Source: Neoceratodus forsteri (Eukaryota; Chordata; Ceratodontiformes; Ceratodontidae). From it: a DNA stretch of 64,000 bases. The stretch is from assembly GCA_016271365.2 (NCBI GenBank), contig CM057454.1, positions 458,643,501 to 458,707,500 of the forward strand. Reading direction: 5' to 3'. Shown here piece after piece: positions 23,104 through 35,741 of the stretch (the first letter of the stretch is position 1; every line of letters starts with the position of its first letter). The position numbers and the translations under genes were made by a program. A model generated the notes under the pieces. It ran no database searches. It was not told where the DNA came from and worked only from the letters and a program-made list of their open reading frames with translations.

Positions 23104-23105
23104 TT

Positions 23106-24094
23106 AGTCAACTTGCATATGCACCACTACTGCACTTATTTTATTATTTCTGCACCTTACATTATGGATCTTGACTTGCACATCTTTGTAACATCCCCCC
23201 GACTCACCTGTGTTTTTTCCTGGGCCCTTGGGCACACTGCACACTCCTCTGAGGGGGCTGGCCTGGCTTCACAAGATGACAGGAAAAGAAATGACACAGG
23301 GCCTCCACCTGGCGTTGTGATATAGAATACCCATGGATAAACTGCAGGTAAAATAGGCTAGACAGACACCTAAAATGGGCTGGACCACATACCAACTGAG
23401 ACGCCCAGTAGGAGTGGGAGACACTTATGATGGCCTTATGCCTTCTTGTGTCTTAATACACCAAATTACCACCCCCCAGAAAAAACAATAACTGCCTCCA
23501 GTACCTTCCCCACACAGTAAAAGCATATACTTTCCAAAAAACAGAAATACGAAATTGTACCATAAACCAACTTTCTGTTTTATTATAAGGAGGGGATGAA
23601 CAGGGGAGAAAATAGCACAATGATAAATGGCAGAAATAATTTTTAACCCACACTGTCTCCCACATGGCCCACCTGTGGGTGTACCCAGCTTTTCTCTTAT
23701 GGATGTTTTCAAATGTTTAAATTGTAACGGTGGGTACCACCCCAAGGTGCTAATATGCTGGGTTTAAACAGTCTTTTTAACTTGAAGAACAAACTTTCAT
23801 TGGGGCTCAATAACTTTTAAACAGATGCAAACATTAACTTTACTGCCTGGGTGCAGCTTTAATATTTGGTGCAGTTCTTCCCAGGACTTAACCCCCTTTT
23901 TTATGACTAGCTAGCTAGCTAAGTAAGAACTCCCTGGAACTGCAGCCCAGGGGTACTTACAGTTTGCAGATTCTGGGGGGGTCGCAGAAACCTGTTTCAG
24001 TGGTACCGTACTGGTATCAGGAAGTGTTGGTGAACTACAGCAGTAGATGGCTGAATAGATGAAGACCGCTGATCTTCACCTGTCAGGCCTTCCC
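23106..24094. other. Unassigned flank
   Basis: No domains are seen. The frames at 23101-23325 and 23425-23745 look like chance. A GCTAGCTAGCTAA run lies near 23909. Confidence 0.4.
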
Positions 24095-24452
24095 TATAGT
24101 AAATGTATGAAGTAGTGTTGCCTTTTCTTTGTGATAACTTATGTTAATGTTTGAAATTTGACTACTGGTTACACTAAATATTGTTCTTTGTACCCATTGT
24201 TCATTTTGCAACTTTTTACTATGTCCAATATTTATGTCTCCCAGTAACTCTGTATACCTATGCAACTTTAAGTGCTTTGTATGAAACACTTTGTACAGTA
24301 TATTTTTTACTACTTGTCCATTATTGATCTCATTGTATATTTATGTACATTTTTTTCATTTTGTACTCTCCTGGGTCATACCTGAAAATAGGCATATATC
24401 ACGTCTTGTCTACTTGCCCGGTTAACAAAAACAAACAAATAAATAAATAAAT
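24095..24452 (+). repeat. L2-like LINE 3' UTR and tail, plus strand
   Basis: The tail CCTGAAAATAGGC, CTTGCCCGGTTAACAAA and AAATAAATAAATAAAT matches the minus-strand tails at 1695 and 17870. Upstream AT-rich sequence has the look of the 3' UTRs at 46050 and 51990. The left boundary is approximate. Confidence 0.65.
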
Positions 24453-25789
24453 CGTCGCCCCTGGGGCCTTTGTATGTGGTCTTCACCTGGCAGGCCACTC
24501 AATGTCTTACTCTTTGGTGGTCTCATCTTCAGTTTGGGGACAGGACAGACTGGTCATTCTCAAAACTGGTAACTTGGTACCCTCTTTTCTCTGATACAAA
24601 AATGTAGCTGGGATTTAGCTCAGTCTCTGGCCCCAGCACTCACACTTCTCAACTAGAAGCAATGATGCAACCTCTAAAACTCTTTCCCCTCTGATGGGAA
24701 TCACAGTAGGCTCAGTCTCTGTTTTTACAGGCTGCAATTCTTTCCAGGCGGCAAAGTGACAGTCTCCAGCTTCCGACTGCAACTTCTCTGATTCCAGGTG
24801 ACAGAATAGTAGTCTCCTTAATTTTCTTCAGACAGCAACTCATAAAACTCAAACTTGCAGCAGCCAGTTTGCATCTCTCATAGGGAATCTCTCCTGCAGT
24901 CCAGTTCTTTTCCCTGTTGATACTTGCTTTCTTGAAGTGCTCTGTAGCTTGTACAGTTCTGGGGGCCACTAGGCTGTTGGGCAATCAGGCAGGCCTAATG
25001 GGCTAGACAGCCCACAGCAGTCTCTCCTGCTCTGCTCTCTCTCTAGGTCCCTTAGGAATCTCCCCATTTAGTGGGCAAATTGTCCCTTATATCCTTTTTC
25101 CATTGCCCTTTCCTGATTGGCTGTAGTCTTACTGGGCTGCTTAGATGCTACTTGACATCTTTCCAGCAGCCCCCATTTCTGGAGTCCCATGGGGGCTGCC
25201 ATATCTATTTATGTTTTGTCTCCAAAAACACTCTGCTCCATAAACTTTAAATAACAGCCCTTTTAGGGGCTAACACTTGTAGATCCTGGCTTCACATAGC
25301 CTGCAGAGGTGAGGTCAGGAAACACTTTATTTACTTTGGGGGAGCCCCCTTATGCCCATTAGACTCCTGATTCATTTACACCCTTTCACACCCTTTTCAG
25401 GCTGCCCTACTAAATAGAACCATGGCTCCTTTAAAATGTTCCTTTCGCTAGCCGTGCATGTGCAGATGGCACTGTGCAGTCATCTTCTTTATTTACATTC
25501 ATGCTGGTCCATTTCTCAGCAGCACCCTGGACCATTAGATTACCTCCCCAGTGCCCGGAAGCGCAGAAACAGTTAGCGGACCTTGGCTCCCTTCTGCACG
25601 GGGCTGAGGAGAAGGATAAATCCAGCGGCCACAGCTGTGAAGTTCTGATGGGCTTGCTGGCTCAAATCACACCCAGGACCATTGCAACAGCCTCCATTCC
25701 TGATTTCAGAAGCCATGGGGATCAGAGGTAGATTGAGGACTTAGCAGGGCTGCATCCTCTTCAGATAAGCCCAACCTGGGTTGCCGGGC
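24453..25789. other. Unassigned, possibly an LTR or old repeat
   Basis: Contains no recognisable domains. CTTCACCTG.CAGGCC occurs on both sides of the LINE tail (near 24076 and 24481), but the match is short. A block near 25730 (GATTGAGGACTTAGCAG) loosely resembles the SINE central block. Confidence 0.35.
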
Positions 25790-25921
25790 TTACATCTTGT
25801 ACTGCATGTTCTCCTTCCTCCATCGCCCCAAGACACATCTGGAAATGAGCTGTTACAGACTCAGTATGTCTTTCCAGGTGAAACTTTTGAAGTAAATAAG
25901 TAAGTAACTAACTAACTCTTA
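25790..25921 (+). repeat. L2-like LINE 3' tail, plus strand
   Basis: CTGGAAATGAGCTGTTACAG, CAGTATGTCTTTCCAGGTG and AAATAAGTAAGTAACTAACT. It resembles the tails at 40320 and 60550. Confidence 0.65.
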
Positions 25922-26819
25922 GCTACTAGCCAAGAACCCCCTGCCTTGGCTGTGCCATTTTGTGATGAACAATATTTGGCTGTCATGCATACTGAAATGC
26001 TTATATTACTGGGTAGGATTGCACAGAGACTCATTTAGAAAACATTGCCCATAGAAGCAGCAAACCTTAGTTCTCATACAGTGGAAGACAGTATCACCAA
26101 ACTTCAAACAAAAGGACCATCCTGGATACAGAGCTAGAAATAGAAAATAAAGTTTTAACATATCATTTTAACATTTTCTGTTTTTCATTCTCAGCATGCT
26201 CTTAAGCTAAGGTAATCCATTTGATCCATTACATCCTACGCAGTGATGTAACATCACCTCACTTATTTTGGTTCCTCTTTTCAAACTGAGCATTTCTATG
26301 CCTGAAGTCATGATGGGATAACTTATTGTAATTGCAGGTGGCTTGTCTGCTGATTTTGTGGATAAAGCTGCAGGTAAAATTGCCCACACAAAAACAGTCT
26401 TGATGTTGGTCTTTAAGTCATATTTTACGTTGAAGCAGTCTCATTCTAGCTGTCAGTTTTAGTTTGAAGGCTTTATACTGTGTTTATTTTAGGTTACTGA
26501 TTTTACCAGGGGAAAAATGAGAAATGCACCCTTATTTGTCCAGGATAACAAAAGACTGTGAAAGATTAAAAGTGTGCTTTGTCTGGGGTCACACAGTTCT
26601 ATTGCTGAAACAGTCTGACAGCTAGAAAGAATATATTGATATCCGATTGACAAAACAAATAACATTTACAAGTGAGGCGATTAGGACAGATGCCAGTAAA
26701 TCACTAAATGTCTGACAATGAAAAATGCAAGAACTCCTAAAAAAGCATGGATACAAAAATGAAACAACAGAAGCTAATTAGATCACCTTGACATTCTAGT
26801 CAAGGTTGTCTGATGTTCT

Positions 26820-26820
<1 letters not shown>

Positions 26821-26856
<36 letters not shown>

Positions 26857-26900
26857 ACGTGCATGTGTGTGTGTGTATCTGTCTGTCTCTCTCTCTCTCT
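26821..26900 (+). repeat. TG/TC microsatellite
   Basis: About 15 TG dinucleotides, an interruption with GCACGTGCATG, more TG, then GTCTGTCTCTCTCT. The 60-residue frame across it on the minus strand (a His-Thr run) is an artefact. Confidence 0.97.
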
Positions 26901-27410
26901 TGCTCTGTGTCTTTTTTTCTGAAAAGTGCAATTTTTAATACAAGATGGAAAGGAGCAAATATAAAAATGTTTTGTCATTAGACTTAGTATGATAGCTCAA
27001 AAATAAAGGTTCCGCCACACTGGCTGAAGGACTGTTTTATGCCATGATTACACATTGGAGCAAACCTAAAAAATTGTGCAGTGAGGCAGATAATATATAC
27101 TGTCTTCCACATGTAACAGTTGGATCCTAGAAAGAATTACAGAATAAGCTGGTTCTTTTTTACTGACTCAGGCGAGGCATGAAATCTAATTTTTGTGACA
27201 AAGGTGAGTCGCTGTGAAATTCATTTCACTCATCACCATACTGGCCTGGGACAAAACTGTGGTGTTTCACACACTGCTACAGATTTTGGAATCATTATTT
27301 TTCTTTCTGTTTCTTGTTACATTTATAGGATAGCAAGAGATGTCCCTTGGTTTGTTAAGCTGCACAGAATGCTAAAAATCCATCATATGTTAGCAGCTCT
27401 TCTCATATAA

Positions 27411-27535
27411 TCATAGAAACTTGGTGGCAGATAAGGACACATTGGTCCACCTACTCTGCCCCTTTCCTCTCTTTTCTCATCCCTCCCCCCTCTTGATCTC
27501 CCCTTCCCTGCAAAAGCAGACCCCTATAACTGCCC
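27411..27535 (-). mobile_element. CR1 3' end, minus strand
   Basis: Plus-strand CATAGAAAC...GGCAGATAAGGACA...TGGTCCACCTACTCTGCCC parallels 53705-53762 (CATAGAAGATGATGACAG, CCATCCAGTCTGCCC), where it adjoins a CR1 ORF2 3' region. Only the last roughly 100 bases are recognisable. The end has CR1-style octamer words (TTCTATGA on the minus strand). Confidence 0.6.
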
Positions 27536-29384
27536 CTTCTATTATTGTCTTGTAGCAGGTTATGGTTTGTTTATAGTCTGGTGCTGGAAACAATGTTCTG
27601 TCCAGAGTGGATCTGCAGACTTTCAACTGGTTATGATTTCCGTGACCAAAGGTATCTTCTGAAGCACATTTGGATTGGTCACACTGTGCTGCCTATCATC
27701 ACTGAGATGATAAAGAATTGAGCACTGCTCAACATAAATCAACTGTTGAATGAATCAATCCATCAATCAGCCATCCTACCAATCAACTGGTCTCTCAATA
27801 ATTATAGCTGGTATCATATGTTGCCATTTACAATCAGTTTACAAGATGCATTGTTTAATTTTGAATAACTGTGTATTGCAGCTTCTACATTACTATGGTT
27901 ATACTGTACAACTGAATATCTCATTTACATTTCTATTTTCAATGTGTAGTTGTTCTAAAATATTTAGTATTTAACTAAAGCTCTTCATATTTTAATCCAG
28001 TTAAAATTTTCAAACCGCAAAAGAGTGTCATATGCAAACATTTTACGAACACCATGCTTTTTATCAGCTGGTTCTTTTTTTCTGCCCAGCAGACTCACTA
28101 ATGTACAACTGGATTATGACATGTGATTGCCCTTTGGGTGCACAGTTCAAATCCTGACAAATAAGGTAAGAAATCTTCTCATGAATAGATATTGAGTGCC
28201 TCAAGGCATCATATAATAGGAAAAAAATGAACTGTAACATATGCATTATTGAACAGATCATGTCAGGTTTAACTAAGGTACTCATCTTTGCATCCTGTTC
28301 TGTTCCCATATTTTATTATTAGGCCAGCAATAGTTCTCATTACATGTCTGTTGATACAGGATATGGACGTATCATTTTGAATAAATGTGAACGCTTGTAG
28401 CTAGGTGCCTGGTAAATAAATGGGGTTATTTTTGCTAGAATGAACAGGAATCCCAGAGACAAATCTGCTGGGAAGAAAATGTTTATTGCTCTCTGTCTGT
28501 CCATCCATCATACTTATCCTCTGTCTGCTGCACGATTTTCATGGTGAAAATGACATATTGACACATTAACCTCAATGCTGGGCCACTACACTTTAGTCTG
28601 GTGGCCATTAGTCCCCACAGTATGTTTACAAAGTACCCTGGGAGGGTGTCCAAAGACAATAATAGATAAACTGCCCAGAAGCAATTTCCCCTTAATGGCT
28701 GTGTGAGATGATCATATGGGGCTGGGCAAAGACAGCAGTTCATAGTATTCAAGGCTTTAAATTAGTGGTATTAGTCACCATATAGTTTTATACAACAAAA
28801 ATGACTTTCTAGCAAAAAATATCAAGATATCCACTTATCTTTTTTTATTCCTAAATCAAGGTATTGGATTTTTGAAGTTGTTAAAAATTCCTGGCCACTC
28901 CTGTCCTGTGCTCTCCATGGCAAAATTAAAAATCTTGGTATAGTGATGTGCACCATCCTAATACAGCCACATTATGAATCAGGGGTAAGGGTACAAAAGT
29001 TTGTCCAGATAACACAGAGAGACTAGAAGTTGAGAATGCTGGGAGTAGTGTTTTGCAGTGGCTGTGGGGTAGCAGTTTTTTAGAGAGACCTTCTGGAGAC
29101 TGCAATGCTGTCCCACCTGCACACACCTCTCTGGGTTGAGGAAGGAGGATGCTAGACTCCAGGCTGAGTGGACTAAGATTTGGGGGACCTTTTCCCCAAC
29201 TCAGGGGCCACCATGTCTGCCACCATGACCTCAAAGGATGCCAGAGAGGAGGAATAGCTGGACTATGGTTGGCTCTGGAAGGGTGGGAGTGGTGGGATAG
29301 AGGCACATTCCTCAACTGGTACTACTACATAATTCCTACACCACTCTGACAGGGTGGGACTGCTGGGAGGAGTCACCCACAGTA

Positions 29385-29940
29385 GTGACCAGTGAGGATG
29401 TGGGGGCCCTCCATAGTGGAGACCCCAAGGAGGATGGTAGAGGACCCCAGAGGAGGAGGAGGAGGAAGCAATTTCTGGTAGGGGATTCAATTGTGAGGGT
29501 GGATACATTTGGGAATAGGAAAGGGATGGAGAAGCAGGTTAGGTGCCTACCTGTTGCCATGGCCTGGAGAGATGGGAAGCAGATCCTGAGGATCGCTAAG
29601 GCAGCAGGATGGGAGGGAGAGCTAGATGTCATTGTCCACCTGGGGACTAATGACCTGGTAGGGATAGGGCTGAGATACTGCAAGAGGAGTTTAGGGAGCT
29701 AGGGAGGGGTCTTAGACAGATAGCTTGCTCAGTGGCTTTCACCCTGGTGCTGCCTGTTTGTGATGGGGGACAGAAAAGGGATCTCCACACCAGGAGCTTC
29801 AACTTATGGCTGAAGAAATGGTCTAGAGAGGAAGGGTTTGGCTACACTGGGGACTGTGGACCCACTGGGAGGATAAGGCCATATACAGTGTTAATGGTCT
29901 GCATCCATCTAGGAATGGAACTGCAGTCCTTACTGGACAA
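29385..29940 (+). pseudogene. CR1 ORF1, SGNH-esterase-like domain
   Basis: The first frame (29385-29702) encodes an Arg-rich segment, FLVGDSIVRVD with the nucleophile-Ser block, RCLPVAMAW and VHLGTNDLV. After a frame change it continues with NLWLKKWSREEGFGY and then NGLHPSRNGT. CR1 ORF1 proteins are known to carry such an esterase, thought to help membrane or RNP traffic. The final block is normally DGxHL with the catalytic Asp-His; here the Asp position reads Asn while the His is kept. Frame changes near 29690 and 29880 break the gene. The N-terminal Cys-rich part is not clear. Confidence 0.7.
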
Positions 29941-30122
29941 CTTAAATGTTACTTTGATGAACATTTACACTAGCCAGAGGGGATTATAGAAGGAACTAGG
30001 GAGTCAGAAACATCCTCCCCGAAAGGCTGAAGTAGAAAGTAAGGAGAACCTGAGGGGAGAGGAATCCCCCAAGATGCAAATTAATAAATGAAGCAGGGTG
30101 GTAGAGATAAAGGAGGAAAGAA

Positions 30123-31530
30123 ATGGAAGCATTAAAAAGAGAGGGGGTCAACAAGCAGAGTGGAAACAAAATCTGGAAGACAATGGGTGCAAATGCTAGA
30201 AGTCTAGGAAATAAGATTCTGGACCTAGAGGCCATCATGGCACAGGCTTGCCCGAATACTATGGCTATTACAGAGTCATGGTGCACTGAAAACAATGACT
30301 GTGACATGACCATACCAAGCTATATTCTGTTTAGGAAGGATCAGATGGGAGGGAAAGGAGGGGATAGGGTGCTTTATGGGAGGGAAAGCATAAAAGTGAT
30401 GGAGATACAGGGAATGTAGGGGGAGGCAGACATACTGTGGGTCACCCTGGAGATGAGAAATGGAGTCACTATTCACAATGGTGTGATCTACAGAACTCCA
30501 ACACAGAGGCAGGAATTAGATAAGGTAGTGGTGGAAGCCACTGGCAAGATAGCAGGAAAGGGTAGGTGCTGCTTGTGGGGGACGTCAACCTGCCAGATGG
30601 AGATTGGAGCCTCCCAGTAGCACCTTCAGCTAGAAACAGGGACATCCTGGGCTCTCTGCAAGGGGCATTCCCCAGGCAAATAGTGAGTGAACCCACTCGT
30701 GATGGAGCAGCACTGGACCTGGTACTCACTAACAGGGACAGTGTTGCAGATGTCAAAGTGGGAGGCCACTTGGGGATCAGTTATCCTCGTACAGTGTGGT
30801 TCCATATAAGGATGACTGCAGAATTGAACCACACAAGGGTGAAGGTCCTGGACTTCAGAAGGGCAGCTTTTATAAAGATGGGTGAATGCCTCAGGGATGA
30901 ACTGGCAAGTGGGGATGGCTTGGGCGGGGTGGAGGGACAGTGGACAATGGTAAAGGGGAGCATAGTAAAGGCGATAAATGTCTGCATCAACAAGTGAGCA
31001 AAAGCAAGAGGAAGAAGAGACTGCTATGGCTCTTGAAAGAGCTGGCTGAAAAGGTAAAGACAAAAAGGGTAGCATTCAGGAGGTATAAGGAGATGCAGAG
31101 GAAGGAGGATAGGGAGGTGAATCAAGGGAAACAGAGGAAAGCAGGGAAAGCAGTAAGGAGTACAAAGGTGCAAACTGAAGAGAGCGAGAGAACAGCCCAG
31201 GAGGTTACCAAAGGGGACAAGGTATTTTCTGGGTATGTAAGTGAAAAGAGGAAGGCCAGGGGTTGGATTGTAAGGTTAAAAAAGAAAGGGAGGACTGTGC
31301 AGAGGGGGACCAGGCAAAGACAGACATGCTGAACAAATACTTTTGTTCAGTGTTCACAGAGAAAGGAGAAGGTGAGGGTCCGCAAAGTAACAAAAGCTTT
31401 GTAGGGAGAGAGGTGGGCACTAGTCCTTTTTTGGAGGTGACAGTCCTGAAAGGACTTTCTAATCTGAAGGTGGACAAAGCAATGGGGCCAAATGGGGTGC
31501 ATCCAAAGGTATTGAGGGAGGTCAGGGCTG
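30123..31530 (+). pseudogene. CR1 ORF2 endonuclease and linker, broken
   Basis: The start encodes NARSLGNKILDLEAIM and AITESWCTENND (with the catalytic-Glu block), then KGGDRVLYGRES. From 30566 another frame has LLVGDVNLPDGDW, SEPTRDGAALDLVLTN and VKVGGHLGISYPRTVWFHI. The position usually read as SDH is SYP, so a catalytic His and Asp are lost. The linker has KSKRKKRLLWLLKELAEKV, AFRRYKEMQ, LNKYFCSVFTEKGE and KAMGPNGVHPKVLRE. It ends before any RT motif. Comparable blocks occur in the minus-strand CR1 at 53705-56065. Confidence 0.82.
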
Positions 31531-31542
31531 CACCTCTGACAG

Positions 31543-34500
31543 TTGTATTTATTTTTATACTCAGACTTTATTTAAAGCATTCAGAGTCCAGCAAAATGCA
31601 GAACATTAAAATGGGTTAATATAATTTCACCACTTGACAACATAATGTTGTTAAACATAGCAAATGCAAAAAAATCAATCAAGTAAATATATCAGCATTA
31701 TTTACAAAAATGGGGGGAATAAATAAATACAGTTATAGCAACAGTAAAGGGAAAAGAAAATAGATAGCATAAAACAAAGAGAGGGTCTTCTTATTTCACT
31801 TAACATCTTTCTCAATTAGTGAAGCAAGTCTTAATATTAGAGATCAAGTCAGTTCTTTATTCACTTGGAGTCAGGGCTTCTAATCTTCCAATCTAGTTAA
31901 TTCCATTATAGTTAATACTATTAATTCTCTTTTTAGGAATGTGGAGGGGGGTATAATATTTTAGATATACTGCTTGGGGAGGGAAGTGCAGTAAAAAACT
32001 ACCCAATTTAGGCCTTCATATAGGTCCCACCTAGTCCATTTATTTTGAAGTTGGGGGACCTGCTTTGTAAAGAAAATGCAATTCTTTCAAATTTATAAAT
32101 TGTATTAACCATGTCCTCCCAGTCTATTACTTGTGGTGGGTCAGAAAGGAGCCACTTTCTTGTACTGTAATTGTTTTGTGTGCTGCTGTGACTAATATGG
32201 CCAATAAATATTTGGCTTCTTTACCCATCGAGTCCCTTGGGGAAGGCCTAGAAGGATACACTCCAGGCCAAAAGGAGGACACAACCCAAAGACACCTGCC
32301 AAATGGCCCATAACTGCAGTCCAATAAGACTGCAATATGGGGCAGGTCCAGAAGATGTGGGTTTGTGTGGTAGCTGACTCCCCACATCCTCTCCAGCTGG
32401 TGGAGGGCACTGCTGGGTTCCATTTGAACACCACCTTTGGGACCCTGAAATATCTGATATGTAATTTCCACAGAAATTATCTCCACGATGGGGAGGATGA
32501 GGTAAGCTAGGTGTATTTCCAGACCAGGGACCAATGTGTATTATCTATGTTTCTATGCAATTTCTGTTCCCACTTTTGTTTAATTTTATATGTAGTTTGG
32601 GTGAAATAAGTAATAAAATTTGCATATAATAGCAAAATTGCTTTTCCTCCTGCCCTTGAGGCCCAGATTGCTTCAAAGGGGGACCTGGTGAAGAACCCTC
32701 AGCTTGCTGTGTGGATATTCTCAAATGGGCATCAATATAATCTCTGATTTGATAATATCATAGACAATCAGATGGGAGCCACCCATACCTAGCCTGTGCT
32801 GTGTCAAAAGAGATAACTGCACCCCACCTGCAGGATTTGCCATGGGGCACAGACTCCTCTAGCAGCTTGTAGTTTAAACCAAGGGTCTGATTGGGTTGGT
32901 AAGAATGCAGGGTCAACTGATCACCACTGGTATTTCTAGAGGTGATGTCTTGCATTTCTTCGACTCATCCCCACTTATAATCCTCTAGCACTGCCAGTGT
33001 GCCTGTAAAGGGAGAGCTCTCCCAACCTGGAGGACAAGGGGGAAAAGAAAAATCTGTGCTAAAAGAGGGGGAGAAACATCCTCTACAAGGTCTAGTGTCT
33101 TCCACTGTGATTTATAATCAGGGTGCTCCATCATCAAGGCTACCCACATCTGGGCCACAGCTCAGTAACCGGGTAGGTAAGGAACCGCTTGACCACCAGC
33201 CTGCTTTGGAAGGCAGAGAATCTGTCTACGAATTCTAGGTCTTTTATAGTTCCAGACATAGTTCATAAATAATATTTGCCATGACTACAAGGCTCTGGGA
33301 AGCCTCACTGGGAATGCATTGGAATAGGAAGAGGAGTCCTGGCAGAGCATTTATTTTCAGGGCTTGAATCCTGGAGTGGAGGGAGAGTGAAAGTAGAGAC
33401 CACCGGCCTAAATCTTGTTGTAGTTGTGTCAGTAGGGGTACATAATTAAGGTGATACAATTGGGACACTTGGGGTGTTATTTGAGTCCCTAGGTATTTTA
33501 AGGAAGGGAGGTCCTCTCTCATAGGAAAGGTTCATCGAAGGTCTGAGGGAACCACATAGTTGAAATTTAGAACCTCAGTCTTTGAAGTGTTGAGAGTATA
33601 CCTAAAAGGGCAGAAAAATGGGAAATATGCTCAAACACAGCCAGGAGGGAACCCCCTGGGTTTGCCAGATACAACAAGACATCATCAGCATATAAAGCTA
33701 ATTTATGACAATATCCTCTCTGGGAGATACCCTCTACAGCTGGATTTTTCTGATACCCAGGGTTAACAGCTCAATATACAGGGCAAACAAGAGAGGGGAT
33801 AAAGGGCAGCCCTGATGGGTGCCTCTATGAAGAAGAAGTTGGGTTGAAACATGCCCATTTGCCATAATATATCCCATCAGGTTATTGTATAATTTAAACA
33901 AAAAAGGAATAAAAGGCCCTGGAAACCCAAACCTGGAAAGGACAGCTGAGAAGGAGGGCAGGTTGAGCTGTGGAGTGAAGGGAGTTAATCATATGGACAC
34001 TGCATCTCAAATTGTATTGTGCCTGATGGCCTGGGACAAACCCAGTCTGATCTAGGTGTATTAATTCCAGAATTACCTGCTGTAATTGCTGGGTAATTAA
34101 AGATATGAGCAGCTGATAGTCCATATTGAGGAAGGAAATAAGCTGATAGGGTGAGCAATGGAAGGGGTCCTTTCCAGGTCTGGGTATGACTGAAATTATA
34201 GCTTGAGACCAGGACGTAGGTATGGAGCCCTCATGTGTTAGGGCCACCCCATAAACGTTGAGAAGCAAGGGTAGAAGCATTTTTTAATGATGTTTATAAA
34301 ATTCCTCAGGCAGGCCATCTGTGCAGGGACACTTCCCGGATTTAAGATTAGTTATCTCTGCCAACAATTCGTCTGTGTAAACAGGTGTCATCAAGGCTTT
34401 TTCTTTTGCCGAGACAAAACTGTGAGAGTTAAGCCATTTAAGTAGTGAGTTAGAGAGGCTGGCTCCTGTAGGGGACTGGGGCTATAAAGCTCCTCTAAAA

Positions 34501-35741
34501 AGAATTAAAAGCTTCTATGATCTCAGGGACCAGACATAGTGTTTGCTATGTTGCTGGGTGTTTTAGCTCTATTATTGTGGCTCTTGCTCTCTGGATTCGC
34601 AACCTACCTGCTAATAGGTGGAGTGACCTGGGACCCGCTTCATAATATTTTTGTTTTAAAAATAATAATTTTTGCTCAATCTGATAATCAAGTATAGCCC
34701 CAGACTCTTTCTTAAGGGCAAGTAAAGCTTTTGCCTGGGTTTTATCATATCAGGCTTTCTGCTGAGATTCCATTTGTGTAACTTGACACTGCAGCTGTTC
34801 CCATCGAACCTCCTGCTGTTTTTTCTTATGGGCTGACAGGGCAATATATTTCCCTCTTAAAATGACCTTAGTAGTGTCCCACAGTAGGCAGAGAAAATGT
34901 TGGAGAGTCATTATCCAAGAAGGCCTGATCATAGGCCTCCTGAATTGATTGCTTCACATCGGCATCTTGCAATAATGAAATATTTAGGTGACAAAATGTT
35001 TGTTTTCTAAAATCTCCCAACATTACCTTTAAGAAAAGGGAAGCGTGGTCAGATAGCACTAAATCTCCCCTCTAACAGTCATATACTTTTCTCAGGGTTT
35101 CCTTAGGCAAAAAGAAATAGTCAAGTCTTGAATATATCTTATGTGGGGGGAGTAATAAGTATAATTTCTCTGCGTGCCATGGAGGTGACGTCAAACATCC
35201 ATATACCCCAACTCCCCTAATAACTTGCTAAGCTCTTTGGCAATTCTGTGCTCTCACCTGGGAATACCCAAAGTGGTATCGAGCAGTGGATTGAGGGTTA
35301 AGTTAAAATCTCCTCCACAAATAATTTCTCCTTCTGCCCACTCCTGCAAGGAGAGCACAAAATGGCAGTACATTTTAAAATCGGAGCCTGGGGCAATGTA
35401 AACTGAAGCAAGCATAACCACTTTGCCCTGGAAATGCCCCTTCATGAATACAAACCTCCACTCATTATCTGCCAAGACATCCATCTGTTCAAAAGCAAGC
35501 CATGCTGGTACCAATATGGCAACTCCCCTGTTCTGGCCTTTCTTATAAGAGGCCAAGACAGTGGCACAAAACCCAAATGTACCAAGTTTAGTATGTTCCT
35601 GAGGAGAAGATGTGTTTCCTGAGGAAATAAAAATTCTGCATGAGTTCTCCTTAGGAAAGTCAAAACCTTACTATGCTTTACTGGGTTCATTAAGTCATTC
35701 ACATTATATGAACAAAAGAGCATAGGTTTATCCATATTCAA
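31543..35741 (-). mobile_element. L1-clade LINE ORF2 copy, minus strand
   Basis: Reading down from 35741, the endonuclease has CSYNVNDLMNPVKHSKVL, FPQETHLLLR, NRGVAILVPAWL, SVYIAPGSDFKMY and CGGDFNLTLNPLLD. The linker (34656-35059) follows. RT pieces are TSWSQAIISVIPRPGKDP and QTGFVPGHQAQYNLR, then HKLALYADDVLLYLANP near 33660-33710 with an intact YADD. Post-RT parts are LKYLGTQITPQVSQLY, LSLHSRIQALKIN and the Cys-rich C-terminus CGESATTQTHIFWTCP. A 3' UTR of about 580 bases ends at 31543 with AATAAA on the minus strand. It is split over many frames. ORF1 is not found above 35741. The element abuts the truncated CR1. Confidence 0.82.

Larger units (their letters stand above)
16295..23105 (-). 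mobile_element. L1-clade LINE, minus strand, 3'-truncated
   Basis: Reading down from 23105: a 5' leader with CAAGATGGC, ORF1 (22891-22042), a long inter-ORF region, then ORF2 endonuclease and RT to 16295. ORF2 stops in the post-RT region, so its C-terminus and 3' UTR are absent. A SINE (20378-20660) and a short LINE tail (17870-17985) interrupt it. The inter-ORF gap of about 3 kb is unusually long for L1 and probably contains further insertions. Type is judged from the coiled-coil ORF1, the NVKGINSPIKR endonuclease start and the FADD RT box. Confidence 0.8.
25922..28925. other. Low-repeat intergenic stretch
   Basis: AT-rich, with no gene. It holds a TG microsatellite (26821-26900) and a CR1 end (27411-27535). 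TCAATCCATCAATCAGCC-type short repeats lie near 27755-27800. Confidence 0.45.
29150..31540 (+). mobile_element. CR1 LINE, plus strand, interrupted before RT
   Basis: ORF1 with an esterase-like domain (29385-29940) is followed by ORF2 endonuclease and linker (30123-31530). Coding similarity ends at VLREVRAAPLT just before the RT, where the 3' end of a minus-strand L1 begins (31543). No matching CR1 RT follows on the far side of that L1, so the 3' half was lost or lies outside. The 5' boundary is uncertain and may lie before 29150. Confidence 0.75.

Noticed and set aside
23909..23925. GCTAGCTAGCTAA run as a regulatory palindrome
   Set aside because: It is a short simple repeat with no supporting context.
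24076..24500. CTTCACCTG.CAGGCC on both sides of a LINE tail as a target duplication
   Set aside because: The match is short, interrupted and not adjacent to the proposed ends, so it may be chance.
26796..26978. Minus-strand frame with a His-Thr run
   Set aside because: It is the translation of the TG microsatellite.
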